Positions 35,614 through 47,791 of a stretch of 64,000 nt of DNA are shown here, in pieces. The notes beneath the pieces were generated by a model. The model was not told the DNA's origin. It saw only the letters and a program-made list of their open reading frames with translations, and did no database searches. Each line of letters opens with the position of its first letter. Position 1 is the first letter of the stretch. Position numbers and translations under genes: made by a program. The DNA is from Lepidodermella squamata. Lineage: Eukaryota; Gastrotricha. The stretch covers positions 3,410,001-3,474,000 of the forward strand of contig JBLDXI010000019.1 in assembly GCA_047495785.1 (NCBI GenBank), written 5' to 3'.

Positions 35614-38600
35614 TTAATAAACGAGAATTTCAGCGAAGGCAAGTTGCATGTCACCAGTCTTCTCAGCGGTGACATATCGACCGTTCAATGGGGGAGTGCA
35701 GTGGAAAGCGAGACCCTGGCCTGCGACTATGTTCGGCATCTGGTAACCGTTCCAGAAATCACAGACATCGTTCATCAGCAGATTCGCCCCAGCAACATTG
35801 TCACCAACTCTTATGGTGAGGCCAAAGCTGGACGATGTAGAGTAGTCAATCCAATCTGTGCCACTAGCCATGACGAGGACGACTTTCGAGACCGAAGAGC
35901 GAATGCCTAGATCCACCTGGAACCAAATAGGCCCACTGATGGCCTGAGATCCAGTTGGAGTAATAAAAGACCCATCTGTTAGCCCGGTATTGGTATCAGC
36001 TGAGAAGTTGGACGAAGTGACCGTTTGCAGCCAGGCGATGTTGGACGAGTTGTCGCTGTTGCTCACCTCAACTTTGCAAACCACCATATCGTAGCCGTTT
36101 GTTTTAGATAGCAGCGTAACATAACGACCTGACTTCGGCGGATAGCAAGGTACAGAGATCCTGGCATCGTAAGGCACGCTCTTGATATCATTTCCATCAT
36201 TGCATTTGGGTAAAGCATCAGCATCCGTTGCTCCACCGGCTGGAACTGTGTCGGACACAGCAACCTGAAGACCCTTAGTCGGGAAATCAGCCTCGTCGTA
36301 GCTGCAGCCCTTGAAACTGAACTTGCCAGCTGGTTGCGTGTTGAAATCGTCAACGTACAGCCGGACAGCACCGGCGACGAGATACGGCTTCAAATAGTTG
36401 GTGACAGGCGAGGTGTTTGGACCAGTTGAGGGTCCATCGAATATTCGAATTCGAGATCCGTTGTGGCCAAAGGTATACGCCACCCATTTGCTGGACGAGC
36501 CTCCCAATCGGCTGGTCAAGTGGTACTTGGTGATGGCAGCTGTTGTCGTTGAATGAGCCTGAACCATGACGATGTTGATGATTTTATTCTCGTTGAAATC
36601 GAGTTGAAAATATGGTTGCGAATCGCTTGGGAGTGCCATCCAGTCATTGGTGTTTCCAATATTAGCTTGTTGTAAACTGACGCTCGAGGTGTTCCAGCTC
36701 GAAGCAGAAGCAACGGCACTCCCGTCAAAGAGCTCGATGTTGCAGAATTGCTCTGCTCAAAACTAAGCTACGCATGGACATGGCAAGAGAAGAATTCTTA
36801 CGTGCGCAACCTCTGACCAGAAACTTCAAACAGATGTTGTTGCTCCATGTTTGAGGATAAATTTGCAAATATCGCGCAACAATGTAAGGCCTAAGAAAAT
36901 TCCACTGTAGACTCGTCGCATCGCTGTTTCCAGTAAATATCTGTCAAATAAGCTTCAAGTCACGTTTTATCAGGGTATAGCTTTCAGGCTTACTTTGATT
37001 ACCCCGGGTTGAGCCCGACTGGAGTAACTTCTGGAGCTGAAACCTTGAGTGCCCATTGCCAAACGGAAACTAGAAACATAACAACTCCCCACAGAGTCCC
37101 CGGCGGTAGCTATTGAATGAATGATCATCTGCTCGCCAAAGTCTAGCTGAATGTACTGAGCAGTCGACTGAGTAGAAGGAGTCCAACTGCAGGCGAGAGA
37201 GCCTCTAATATCAGTAGCATTTGGGCAGGCGGTCATGGCTGAGCTGTTTGAGCTGTATGACCACACTGCATTCGACGTCAAGTCATTCTCGCAAACGTGG
37301 CCTTCAACTGATGAATCGTAAGTAAATAATTACGAATCTCACGAAAGTTCGAAGTACTCACGAATGTTGGGTGTTGGAATAGACGTTGATAGCTCCATTG
37401 CAAGGTATTGATCGATAACTGCCCTGTACACAAAAAACCAAGCCATCGGGCCTTCAAAACGCATGCCATGGAATGGGTCCTGTCGAGAATAAATCAAATC
37501 TCCAGCATTTCACCCTTGGAATCTCTTGTATCCTTACCACTCCGAGGTACATTGAATCCGTGGCATCAGGAATGCAGTCTGGCATACTGCTTACAGCGTT
37601 TCGGGTCCCGTCACGATACGTCGTCAGTTTGCTGTTTCCTGCCGTGAAATCAGCGGCCATCAAAAAGTGCTCCCATACATTGTATTTCAGGCCCATCTGA
37701 TACATAATGTTCCATCCAGAACAAGCTAGCGAGTACTCAGTTTGGTTGCTGGACGGCAACAAACGAATAGTGTGTTTGGGCTGGCTGGATGTTTAGGCGC
37801 ACCTTTGTTCCGAAGGAACGAAAGTTCCCACCCAATTGCCATTTTCCGCGCCCTTTCCCCTTTTGAACGTGATTTAAATGGCGACCCCCCCAAATCTCAG
37901 AAGGGCAAGGATATAGATCGCACAACCTTGCAAGTTATATCAATCGATAGCCCTTGACGAGGAGAGCTTAACAAAACTATTCCAGCCATTTTCGCCGGAC
38001 CATCTCGAAGAAATCGTTAAAAAACTGAATTTGACCTACTTTTTCTGGGGGTATGCCCAATTTAAACTAGGTCAATTTGGTGCTATTTTTAGCTGCGCAA
38101 TCACTAATATAGGGCCAGTACTGCGCACGTCACTAATAATAGAAATATACTGATCGCGATTTGGCCTTATGGCCAGTGTTACTCGAGCTTTCATACAATT
38201 TAGCCTCCCTCCTCGGGGAGGGAGGCTTTCAACAGTTCATTGCTGACTATCATTTTATTGAAGATGTATCCTCGTGAAGAAATGGCTTATTTTAGGTCAT
38301 GTGACTGGGGCAAAATGCAAAGCTAATTGAAAATCACACGATAGATTAATTGATAATTTGACATCGGGCATGGATTATTCGTCATTCGATCGGCATAATT
38401 GCTACTAAGATTACAGTTTTTCGCTCTATTCAAGTCATAGAGGCAGCTTATTTCCTCCACTGTATTCGAGAACGCGATTGATCGCGTTGATTGATAGCTA
38501 CCAAAGGCTTGCCCAGAGCATTGTCGAAAGCTATTAGCTCTGCGGTTATACATTGAACATTTCAATTGCTCTGTTAGGTGGACACGAGATGGCAGTTGCT

Positions 38601-41600
38601 CTTCAGTGAAAAATGGCAACTGAGCACCATATTCTTATCTCATTTAAATTTACGGCGTTCGCTTCTGCAGGAATCGATGTGTACTAATAAAGTAAAATGG
38701 CATACAAGAAGGTTTGGGTTTAATCGGAAGGTGTTAAATCGTATTGCAAAAGCAAGGTAAACGACGAGTCAAGCCAGCGAAAGTATACAAGATTAGGCGG
38801 TGCGCATGAAACCATTGTCTCGTTATACAAAAGCATAGGAAATTTTTAACAAGCTTCGAAGGCTCGCACCAGCTGATTATTGCACTCGCACATTGAACCA
38901 TGCAAAGGTGTCGTTTTCTGCTTGTACACTGGCCGGGAGGCTTACTGTAGGTCTCATGACACTGGCATAAAATGAACACCCTTGCGTAACTTCACTTTTT
39001 AAGAGGTACCCTGCATAATTGAAGCCCAGGGATCGAAGAAAGACGACATATTGAGTATCGCTTTAGTCCGACTGGGTTAATTAAACCCCTGTATAAAGTC
39101 TAAGAAACCAGAGAAGTTCTATGGGCCCCTTCAACAGACATCGAAATCAATCGACATTCAATTAAACGACTCCTGTCTACACAATTTTCACGGTAAGGTA
39201 TCGCAAGATTTACAATACTTAGGTATTGCTACCGATGTATACTAATTCAGACTGAATTCAGGACATACAACAAGAATTACAACATACAACTATCAAATCA
39301 CAGAAGCGTCTCCTGTCTCCTCGACGTACTACGCCCGTGGTTGAACCAGCGGTGAGCCGGCGTTGGTCGGCCGTTTTATGGAGGGTGGGGCTCAGGCCCT
39401 TCCTTATAAAGGGAGGGCGTTTTGGGAGAGTTGGTTAGCCCATAAAATCCCATTATCTCCTACAATCCACTTTTTTTAATTTGAGCTAGCATTTCACTAG
39501 CACAAACAGCTGGATCCGTACATGGTAACAAGAGCACTTCCAGTACTTGTTGATATATTCGGGAAGGTAAGAGCAAATATACCGACGGCGTAAGGTGGAA
39601 TAGGAGCCGTAGTGCGGTTTGCTGAAGGGTTGACCGATGATGTGTAATTGATCGCCTGGAGATTTGACGAGGTACCAGTGTAGGAAAAGCGATAGTTATT
39701 GGTCTCGCCCGATGCCCAAAAGAAGGTTGCACCAGCGGTTGAGGGACCGTTTAATGAGAACCACGGTGTCATATCGTCGACTGAGCCGAGACCAAAGTTG
39801 AAATCGAGCGGAGCAACCACTGAGGCTTTCATGTCGCTGGCCGATGTTAGAGGACATCTCCCGACTGAATGAAGCTGCCTCCTGGTCAAAGCGGTTTGGT
39901 AAAACTGCAAACAAGCATAAGATGCTCCGGCGCTTCCTGGACCTCCAACTCTAAAATAGTTTTGAACAGTGTCCAAACCAACATCTGGACAGCTCACAGT
40001 GAAGGTATCGATTTTCTCTCCTTCTTGGACCAACGAAATTGTCGAGCTTGGGTAATCGTAGACAAAGCCAATGTAGCTCCAACGGTTCAGCGGGAATCTT
40101 CGCGTTGATGTGTAAGTTCTTGACGTAGAGTTGCCACGGCAAGCAAAGTATAGGACCAAAGTTTGCTGTGGAGCGATTCCCAAGGCGACTTTCGGGCTAC
40201 CCGATGATGAATCATCATACCAACCAAGCAGCCACTGACCGAGCCCAGTTGGTTTTATATGAACCAACATGGTCATTGACCAGGGATACGCAAAGCCAGC
40301 TGCTGAAGCGTTCATGTACAAGTAGTCTGATTGCGTCGACATGCGCCACGCCCTTGAAAAGATAAGCGGGTGCTTAAATGCAAAATATTGAACGTACAAG
40401 ACTCACGAGCTAGAATAGCTTAAGATTTTGTCACAAACAGGTGAACCAGCTGAGACTAGGCTCGTGGATGAGATTAGTCCTCCCAGCTTGCAATCGAGAG
40501 GATACAAGCCAGTTGGTGTCGGAGCTAAAAAATAGGAGAAAATTTCGATTAAGAGCGATGCTTTTCTGTCGGTAATTTTACTTCTCCATGGGCATAAACT
40601 CGCTTGTTCCGCCTCCGCACTGTCAAGTACTCTTCGGTAAATTTGCATGCACGAAAGCTTACCAGTCCAAGGGCCTCGAACAGTAATGTATGAGTTTACT
40701 TTTATCGCCGTTGGTGCGTTTATTTGGCAGTCGAGGCGACCAATGTAGCGCTCAACTCGATCGATGTAGACCCTAGCTGTAGTAGAGCGGCAGTCCAACG
40801 TGACCACCATGAAGAACCACTTGTTGACCGGAACGTTATAACTTGACGATAATGCAGCTAAGGTGGCATGGGGAAAACCATACGAATCCGTGTCATCCGA
40901 TAAGCTACCAACTCTCAACTGCGAGTTGCTCTGAATCCTGATATTGAAACCTCTTTTTGGGCTATAAGGTGTGGATTGCATCTAAAAATGATCATCTTCC
41001 GATAGAGACTCACCTCCCCAGTGAATATGAAACGAATAGGAAGAAATCCCCAGTAGCTTGAGTGTGATATATCCAAGCTGCATACGTATAGCCGTAGCTC
41101 AAATCCGAGCCTAGATTGTCCATTGGAATGAATAGCCCATTGTCAGCCCCAGTCCACTGAAGAGCTGAGAGTGGCTCATTATTAGGTCCAGTGCCATACG
41201 AAAGGCCGTTGGAGAAAATTCCATTATTACCATTTCCGCTCAGATCATCAGCTCGGTGGAGTATATCGAGCAGCCAGAGGCCATTGGGAACTAGAGTGAC
41301 CGAAGGCGGCAGCTGCGGCGTTACTACCTCGACCGAAGTTATAGTTTGTTTTGAGCCGAGGTCGATCGTCACATATGGCCTGTCCAAGTAGTTCAAAGTT
41401 CCAGTTTTCAGTCTTGTACAATTGAAATAACTCTTCTGCCGTATTACTCGGCCTTGAGTCAGTGCTGTAGCTGCTGCTGTTTTGTAGCTACTCGTTTCAG
41501 CAGTGTAGGCCTTGGCTATGGAAGCCTTGTTCGCGAGATTCGGGGAATATCTTGGGGTAGTTTTGCATCCCAGAAGCTCCAGTTTGAAGCAGATCGAACC

Positions 41601-42830
41601 AGAAAAGGTGACTGGCTCAATCTTGAAAAATCGGCCTACTATCGGCTTTGGGAAAACAAACATCGCAAGTCTAGTTGCATCTACGTTCCCGTTTATCAAG
41701 GATAAACCATTATTGTCATTAACAGCCGACCAATCGCTGCTACCCTTGGCTTTTGACGACAATCGGAACATTGTAACCCAAGAGCTGAGTCGACTGCAAC
41801 CTTGGAATTGAACTGCTGTAACGATTGAAGCTTTTCGTAGGTCGATTATGAGAGGGGATTGAGATTGTGCGCCTGTCATTGCCCAATTGAGACGAGCGGT
41901 CTGATTTGCAGAAAGCTGCCAATCTTCGATTTCTCCATTTTCCAGACCAAGTGGCTCCATGCAGTACGCTGGGCATCCTCGGAAACCAAATCGGCCCTGT
42001 CGGCTGCTAGTATCCAGGGCACTAGGCGATGCTGTTATAATTTTGATGTACTGCAAAAGAATAGGTCGAAATAATTCATAGACGATTGGCTGATCAACGC
42101 CCCCAGCAACTGGAATAATAACTGTTCCACCGCGACCTTTTTCTACCGGGTAAAAAGAAACCCCATCAAAACTATATTCGAGACGAACTCCAGCTTGATA
42201 TGATAGCCAAAAGAAATGGAAATGAGTCAACCAAACAAAGCGCTGCAGGTCAGTTCTAATCCACCCGCCGAGTGCAGTGTTCGAACCCAAGCCAAAATAC
42301 CAGTTCGAGGTCGCAAAAAATCTGCCCCAATTCGGCTTTTCGCCATTTGATGACGATGTCGAAAACGCTGAATCGCTGACGTAGGAAGTGTCGAGATCAA
42401 GCACCTCAATGTCGCAATGGTTCCGCTTGGTGCAAGGTAATGACCTTGCAGCTTTGAGAATCGCTTGGAAATACGCAGTCCTAACGCCAGTTTTGTTGTT
42501 AACGCTATTCGGAGTAGCGCTGAATGAAACTGCGTCCGTATTCGCAGCCAATTTGACTATTTGTGACCCGGCAATTGAGAATTCCCAGAGCAAACATGTT
42601 TTAGTCGATTTTGTGTATTGTCCAGATTCGCAATTGATCATGGTGTTGCAGGCTGCCATGCATGCGGCCTGAGAGCTAACGGATGTGAGTGTCGCTAGCA
42701 AATGAGGGCTCAAATCCATGCTTGAAACCACAGAATCGATGGAGCTATCCTTGTACATTTGGTAATGAACTCCGCTGAATGAAACGGAGTTCATCGAATA
42801 AAGGATCATGAGAGCAAACACAGCTCTCAT
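35614..42830 (-). CDS. Secreted PAN / discoidin / LamG-like multidomain protein (gene B)
   Basis: Eight exons join in frame: 42830-41014, 40961-40407, 40352-39522, 37784-37538, 37479-37362, 37307-36994, 36940-36802 and 36752-35614, giving 1719 aa. The start is the ATG at 42830, directly before a signal peptide (FALMILYSMNSVSFSG). Domain order equals that of gene A (1158-6878): PAN-like Cys segment (about 60-100), discoidin-like region, clear F5/8C (around 310-450, ending KLELLGCK), partial F5/8C, LamG-like domains from DLSGNGNNGIFSNG on, F5/8C (QYIQLDFGEQ, TWSNNICLKFLVRGC) and two fucolectin-like repeats (YFQLDF, GRYVT). The 1.7-kb intron 3 is the only long one. It should be a secreted lectin- or matrix-type protein; the ligand is unknown. 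Introns after the AG|C and (S/T)|G codons match those of gene A in place and phase. Confidence 0.88.
37785..39521. other. Long intron 3 of gene B
   Basis: No nested gene is convincing. A perfect hairpin AGCCTCCCTCC-TCGG-GGAGGGAGGCT lies at about 38203-38228. Short GC-rich blocks lie at about 37800-37900 and 39340-39430. Gene A has no intron at the equivalent place. Confidence 0.5.
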
Positions 42831-44705
42831 TTTCAAAATATGCGTTATAAAAAATAATTGTGTCTTTGACGTTTTTGCGCTAGTTCATTATGATCAATGT
42901 CAGAAGGTGCGAAAGTCTGTCGTCATTTCGTAAATAATTGATGACAAAAAACACCACAACGGTAAATTATAAATTACCCGTTCCAATTACACACTTGATC
43001 TTAGCGGTGAAAGAATTCAAGGCATCTAAGATACGGTAGACAGCAACATCTACAAGCCATTGTCTTTGGGTGGCTTGCCCTTTAGGTTTTCTCCCGTCAT
43101 GCAAGATAAGAGGTGAATTTTGCAACTTTTCTGTACGCGAATTGTCTTTATTTGCATCAGACAAATTATGTCTTATTTAACCGACAACCGATAAGTGACT
43201 AATAAACTCCGACATGCACTTGTTCGATCGTGCTGTCTGTCCTCACGCGGAGTCATTTACGGGCGCTATACACCGTCGTCCGTCGTCACATCATCAATAA
43301 GGTGCGCAAATTAAAACAATAGGGTAAAGTTTCCTAAACACGCAAAGACGTTTTCGGCTTTTTTCGTACAATTGGCGTACAGTTGGCCACGGTCTTCGCC
43401 GTTTTTAAAGGTACTATTACTCGAAACGGTAGCCCGGAATCGCTTAAATTAAGTGAGTATGCATTACCTATAGGTTCGGAATAAGGCCTTTATTCTCGTT
43501 ATCCGGTGGAACTTCTTTGCTATTGGATATCGATTTTTGAAAGTAGCAACGAAAATCGTGACGATCGAAATTTGCGATGATTTCCAAGGGATTCCTTTAT
43601 GCAAAAATGGTCGCAAAATTTCGGTGAAAATATCCCTATCATCAGGATGACCTAAGCTATCGATCCATATACAAGTGTTCATATTTTGCGATTTTTTTGG
43701 TAATTTTTCAAGTTTAGCGCTGGCATGACCAAATAAAAATGGCGGGTTTCACAATTTGAAAATCCGGAAACATTCCCTCGATAAAGCTGTCGATCATGTT
43801 GGCATTGAAGATTTGTGCTCATATTCGTACTACGATCCATCGAAAGAGTGGATAAATATCACCGGCATGAATCAGCTGACCGCAGAGACGTCGTTGTTGA
43901 CTGGACGCCATTCGACTCACGCCATGAACGTACGTTAACCGGGGTCACTGCTAACTCTGTACCATCGATGTCCCACTGACCGAGGCGCTTGACCCGAAAT
44001 GGGGCGTTGGTTATTCATATTATTTTACATTCACTTAGCTAATGCGCGCATATTCATAAAGGCACATAGAGAGGCTTTGCACACGAGTGACCCTTGCCCC
44101 CTCAACTTTTGACACTATGACACGATGGTAAGCGCCCGATCTTCACTATCTATGCATTTTCAGCATAATATCCTTGGAGCCGTAGTCATAGGAAACGACT
44201 TTGTAAACATGGAAATAAGTTCGGGAGCCGCTGAAATCAAGTGATTCAAGTTTCATCGTAAGCTGGGTATACACAGAGCCAAAGTCCCGTACGCCATAAT
44301 TTGTTTTTCTCACAAACGTCAAAGACAAATTAAGCGACAAAGTAGTCCCAAATCCATAACCATGCCGGCAACTTTTCGAAGAGCCTAATATCAAGCAAAA
44401 CGAGTAGATTTGGGTCATTGTCAGGCTTTTAGCACGAGTCGAAGCGGTGATCTGATCAATCTGACCTATTTTTACTGGAAGCTATTTTAACTCGTTTCAA
44501 GAACGGAGGAGTCACTTTCGCTGCTAATGACGTCGCTTGCTTTGCACTTCTCTTTTTTATAACACGCCGACATTCGGTAGAATGACCCTGCTGCCAGGGT
44601 ACAAATTGTACACATTTGAAATTAGCTGTCTTCTGTAGCCATATCACACACATATAGCATCGCGATTTTTCTGATCAGATGTCATAAGACTTTTTATCTA
44701 CTGAA
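42831..44705. other. Spacer between gene B and the first GABA-B-like gene
   Basis: This must hold the promoters of two divergently arranged genes. From about 44456 to 44705 it resembles, inverted, the upstream region of the second receptor gene (50138-50440), including GAACGGAGGAGTCAC and GACCTATTTT blocks. A plus-strand open frame at 43756-43938 (YSYYDPSKEWINITGMNQ) faintly recalls a kelch repeat, but it is isolated and unsupported. Confidence 0.4.
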
Positions 44706-47048
44706 ATGTTCTTCAAAAATTTCATCTGTACACTTTTGCCCCTGCTAAGTCACCAGCAATCAGTCGGCAGAACGACTGATTTGCATGTATTCACCCTGGT
44801 ACCCCTGACCGGCCGCGAGCCTTCAGACGGACGGGTTTGCGTTACAGCTTTGAAGATTCTCGTTGAAAGCTTGATGAACCAAACCAACTTCCTGCCGGGC
44901 TTCAACATTGTACTCAGAATCGAAGACGAAGCAAGAGCCGCAGCACAGTCTTCACGAACCTATTTCAAATTCATCGACAACTTCAAGCCAAACAATTTCT
45001 CAATCATAGCTCCAGTCATATTTGGACCTTATTTAAACTGCCAAATCTTCAATTACATCCCGAAGTTCTACAATCAAGTTTCATTCTCAAATGGGTGCAC
45101 TGGGCCGCTTGTTGTAGCGAAGAAAGCGAATGTTTTGAATTCATTATACCGTTCGCTCGGTCCATCTGAGCTGAACATACCCTTTCGGCTTCATTTTATA
45201 AAAGAGTACGGTAAGTGGAACCAGATTGGGGTAGTAACCTTTTCTGGGAATAGCAACGACCAAGTCTTAGCTAGAATGATGATTGATTCGAATGTTACCA
45301 ATGTTCATTTCGATGTTGGCCCCGATTTCAACCGAGTGATGGCTGAGAGGATCAGAGATAGTGACGCTCGTGTTATTTCAATAGATACTACCGACTTGAA
45401 CTTTTGCATGCAATTTCTATGCGAAACCTACGCAGCAGGAGTTAGGGCTCCTACTTACGTATTCATTTTCCACTTCCCATGCTACACTCCCCCAGATAAT
45501 CCCAGCCTTGTGCTACCGAAAGGATGCGGGCGGGAAGCGATATTGGAGCAAATGAAAGCTTCTTTCTTCATTGGGGTGTATCAAAGAGCTGTTCAACCAA
45601 CTTGGACATCTTCAATTGGGTATAATGTGCCCCAATTCGACGCGATGCTGGACTCAGCTCTGAATTACAGAATTTTAGGGGATAACGAACTGCGTCATAC
45701 GTGTCACGACGCGATGGCAGCAGCCTTGATCGGATTGAACACATCTGAGGTGATTTTGAAGACTCAATTCAACTCTTCGTTGAAAGACTTCACAAAGAAC
45801 CCTGAATTAGCTTTTCAAGTAATGAATCGAACTGCAGCGACAACGGATTTCTTCGGTCTGAGGATTGGTAGGATAAAATACTCAGCACGCGGAGAGATAG
45901 ACGATGACCAAGTCTTTGTATCTCAGTGGTACAACTCATCTCTGAGGCACATTTATCGAATCAATAGGAACGGTGGCTCGCGGACTAATTTCACAGTTTT
46001 CAGTTTCAACGAACCGATTTGGCATACAAAGACAGGAAAGCCGCCGAAAGACCTATCAAACATTGACATCAGAAACGTTGGCAAAATGTCGGCGTCAACA
46101 TTCTCAGGAACTGTTGCGTTCACTGTGATTAGTGAAGTTATTGTTATTCTGCTGCCATTCTTTGCGAGGATGAAGTTAGAAATTGAATCTGCAATCACAA
46201 TTTTCAGTCTACTCATTATTGGGTCGTCAGCCGTTTTGCATTCATTTGAAGGATCGGAACCGGTGCTATCGGTGTGCAATGCTCGGGTTGTTACCACTGT
46301 AGTTGGGGCATCGTTACTTAGCCAGCACATTTTCTTCAATATTTGGTCTTACAAGCGACTAATATCCCAATCGAAGAAGAAATGTATCAGTGGCCGGAAG
46401 AGCTTAGCCCGTATGGCATCTTACAGATCTGTCGGAGCTTTAAACAAAGTACCTCTTGGTAAAACGTTCAGCTCAATGTCTCAGAACCTTCAACGAGCTG
46501 CAATTCCGGAACTGATTCAATCCCATGACCCAGATTGGAAGGGCGCATTGGGGTGTCAAATCACTGTCGCCCTGATTTTGATGATTTTCTTGCTTGCCAT
46601 CGATCCATTGAAGATCATATCGTCATCTTCGAAAGTTCAATTCGATTCAACCGCAGATGCCTATTTCATTGAGCGAGAGTTGTTTTGTCACGGAGAATAC
46701 TTCTTAATTTGGACTGGTGCTCTACTTTCTATTCATTTCACGATGCTGTTAATGGCTTCCTTTATCGCATACTCCGCTCGTCACGCTGCGTTTGCACCTG
46801 CTCTTGAAGTTGAATTCAAATCTTTCGCGTTAGGTGCATTGAATGCAGCAACAGTTATAGCAGCGATGGTTCTTATTATGGTTATAATGTCGTCTAACCG
46901 CGTCGGGGATCAAATGATGGCTATGTCTGTTGGTTTGACTATCTTGTCTACTTCAAGCGGAATGCTGCTTCTGGCACGTCCTGCTATTTTGAAATTGAGA
47001 GCTGATAGAAGTGTTGTCGACCTGGGTAGGCTGTCTGCGCTGAACTGA
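44706..47048 (+). CDS. GABA-B-like class C G-protein-coupled receptor, intronless (copy 1)
   Basis: This single open frame of 780 aa starts with a signal peptide (FICTLLPLLSHQQS). Residues of about 25-400 form a bilobed periplasmic-binding-protein-like ligand domain (FTLVPLTGREPSDG at its start; FIKEYGKWNQIGVV; DARVIS; LRHTCHDAMAAALIGLN; FFGLRIGRIKYSARGE), in the order known from GABA-B subunits. A seven-helix class C region follows (about 460-760), with CNARVVTT at the position of the conserved TM3 Cys and a DP(D)WKGALGC loop before helix 4/5. The usual Cys-rich linker of metabotropic glutamate receptors is absent, as in GABA-B. The ligand is not predictable. The lack of introns contrasts with other window genes. 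It forms a tail-to-tail pair with the gene at 47792-50137. Confidence 0.85.
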   Translation: MFFKNFICTLLPLLSHQQSVGRTTDLHVFTLVPLTGREPSDGRVCVTALKILVESLMNQTNFLPGFNIVLRIEDEARAAAQSSRTYFKFIDNFKPNNFSIIAPVIFGPYLNCQIFNYIPKFYNQVSFSNGCTGPLVVAKKANVLNSLYRSLGPSELNIPFRLHFIKEYGKWNQIGVVTFSGNSNDQVLARMMIDSNVTNVHFDVGPDFNRVMAERIRDSDARVISIDTTDLNFCMQFLCETYAAGVRAPTYVFIFHFPCYTPPDNPSLVLPKGCGREAILEQMKASFFIGVYQRAVQPTWTSSIGYNVPQFDAMLDSALNYRILGDNELRHTCHDAMAAALIGLNTSEVILKTQFNSSLKDFTKNPELAFQVMNRTAATTDFFGLRIGRIKYSARGEIDDDQVFVSQWYNSSLRHIYRINRNGGSRTNFTVFSFNEPIWHTKTGKPPKDLSNIDIRNVGKMSASTFSGTVAFTVISEVIVILLPFFARMKLEIESAITIFSLLIIGSSAVLHSFEGSEPVLSVCNARVVTTVVGASLLSQHIFFNIWSYKRLISQSKKKCISGRKSLARMASYRSVGALNKVPLGKTFSSMSQNLQRAAIPELIQSHDPDWKGALGCQITVALILMIFLLAIDPLKIISSSSKVQFDSTADAYFIERELFCHGEYFLIWTGALLSIHFTMLLMASFIAYSARHAAFAPALEVEFKSFALGALNAATVIAAMVLIMVIMSSNRVGDQMMAMSVGLTILSTSSGMLLLARPAILKLRADRSVVDLGRLSALN

Positions 47049-47791
47049 AGCAAGGATCTGGAACTGTGAATATGTAGCATTATTAATGGCAGACTTGCTA
47101 GCTTTTTTACGACAGAAACTAACATTTTCATAATTTTTCTTGTGCACTGGATTAGCTGGAAAATCATTGACAAATAATGTCTTAGGTATTCGACTTTTAG
47201 GACATTTAGGGGATGGAAATAGTTTTCACAGCGAAATCTTCAGCTTCACCTTGAATCAGTGAAGTTCAGCTTCAGAGTTTCTTGAACTCACCTCGCAAGT
47301 GGCGATTTGAGCAGCATTCGTAGAAAGTCGGATGCAGGTCAGCGAAATCTCAAAAGAAAAGACAACAAGTTTCGAAAAAAATGCGATATCATTCGAAAAT
47401 GAACATTGGCAGTAATGCATGATAATATAGATAATTTACTCGCAGGTTCAATCTTTTTAATTACCAGCTGTATCAGGGGCAGAAAATATATATTATTCAA
47501 CTCCTAGATTATATAGTAAACATTACGTAAAGCATTATATATCCTAATAGTGAACTATTGGCAGCATTCAAATCAGCATAAGACGTGAGGGAATAATATG
47601 TTGATGCTATATTATATAATCGATCGAATTGGTCGGAAGTCGGAAGATTCGCGAGTCATATGTATTCCTACAACATACGGGCAACAACACAAAACAATGT
47701 GCGTTTCAGTCAAATTGTGTTCCCGAAGAAGTTGAGGTATTCAGGTTTCTCTTGATTCTTATGCCTAACCATCAGATCCCAAGTTCGGGCC
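47049..47791. other. Spacer between convergent receptor genes
   Basis: These 743 bp hold both 3' UTRs and form the centre of an inverted duplication. The region is AT-rich and no gene or arm-like palindrome was seen. Confidence 0.45.

Noticed and set aside
43756-43938. Kelch-like exon
   Set aside because: There is a single faint motif, with no repeats, no splice support and no neighbouring exons.
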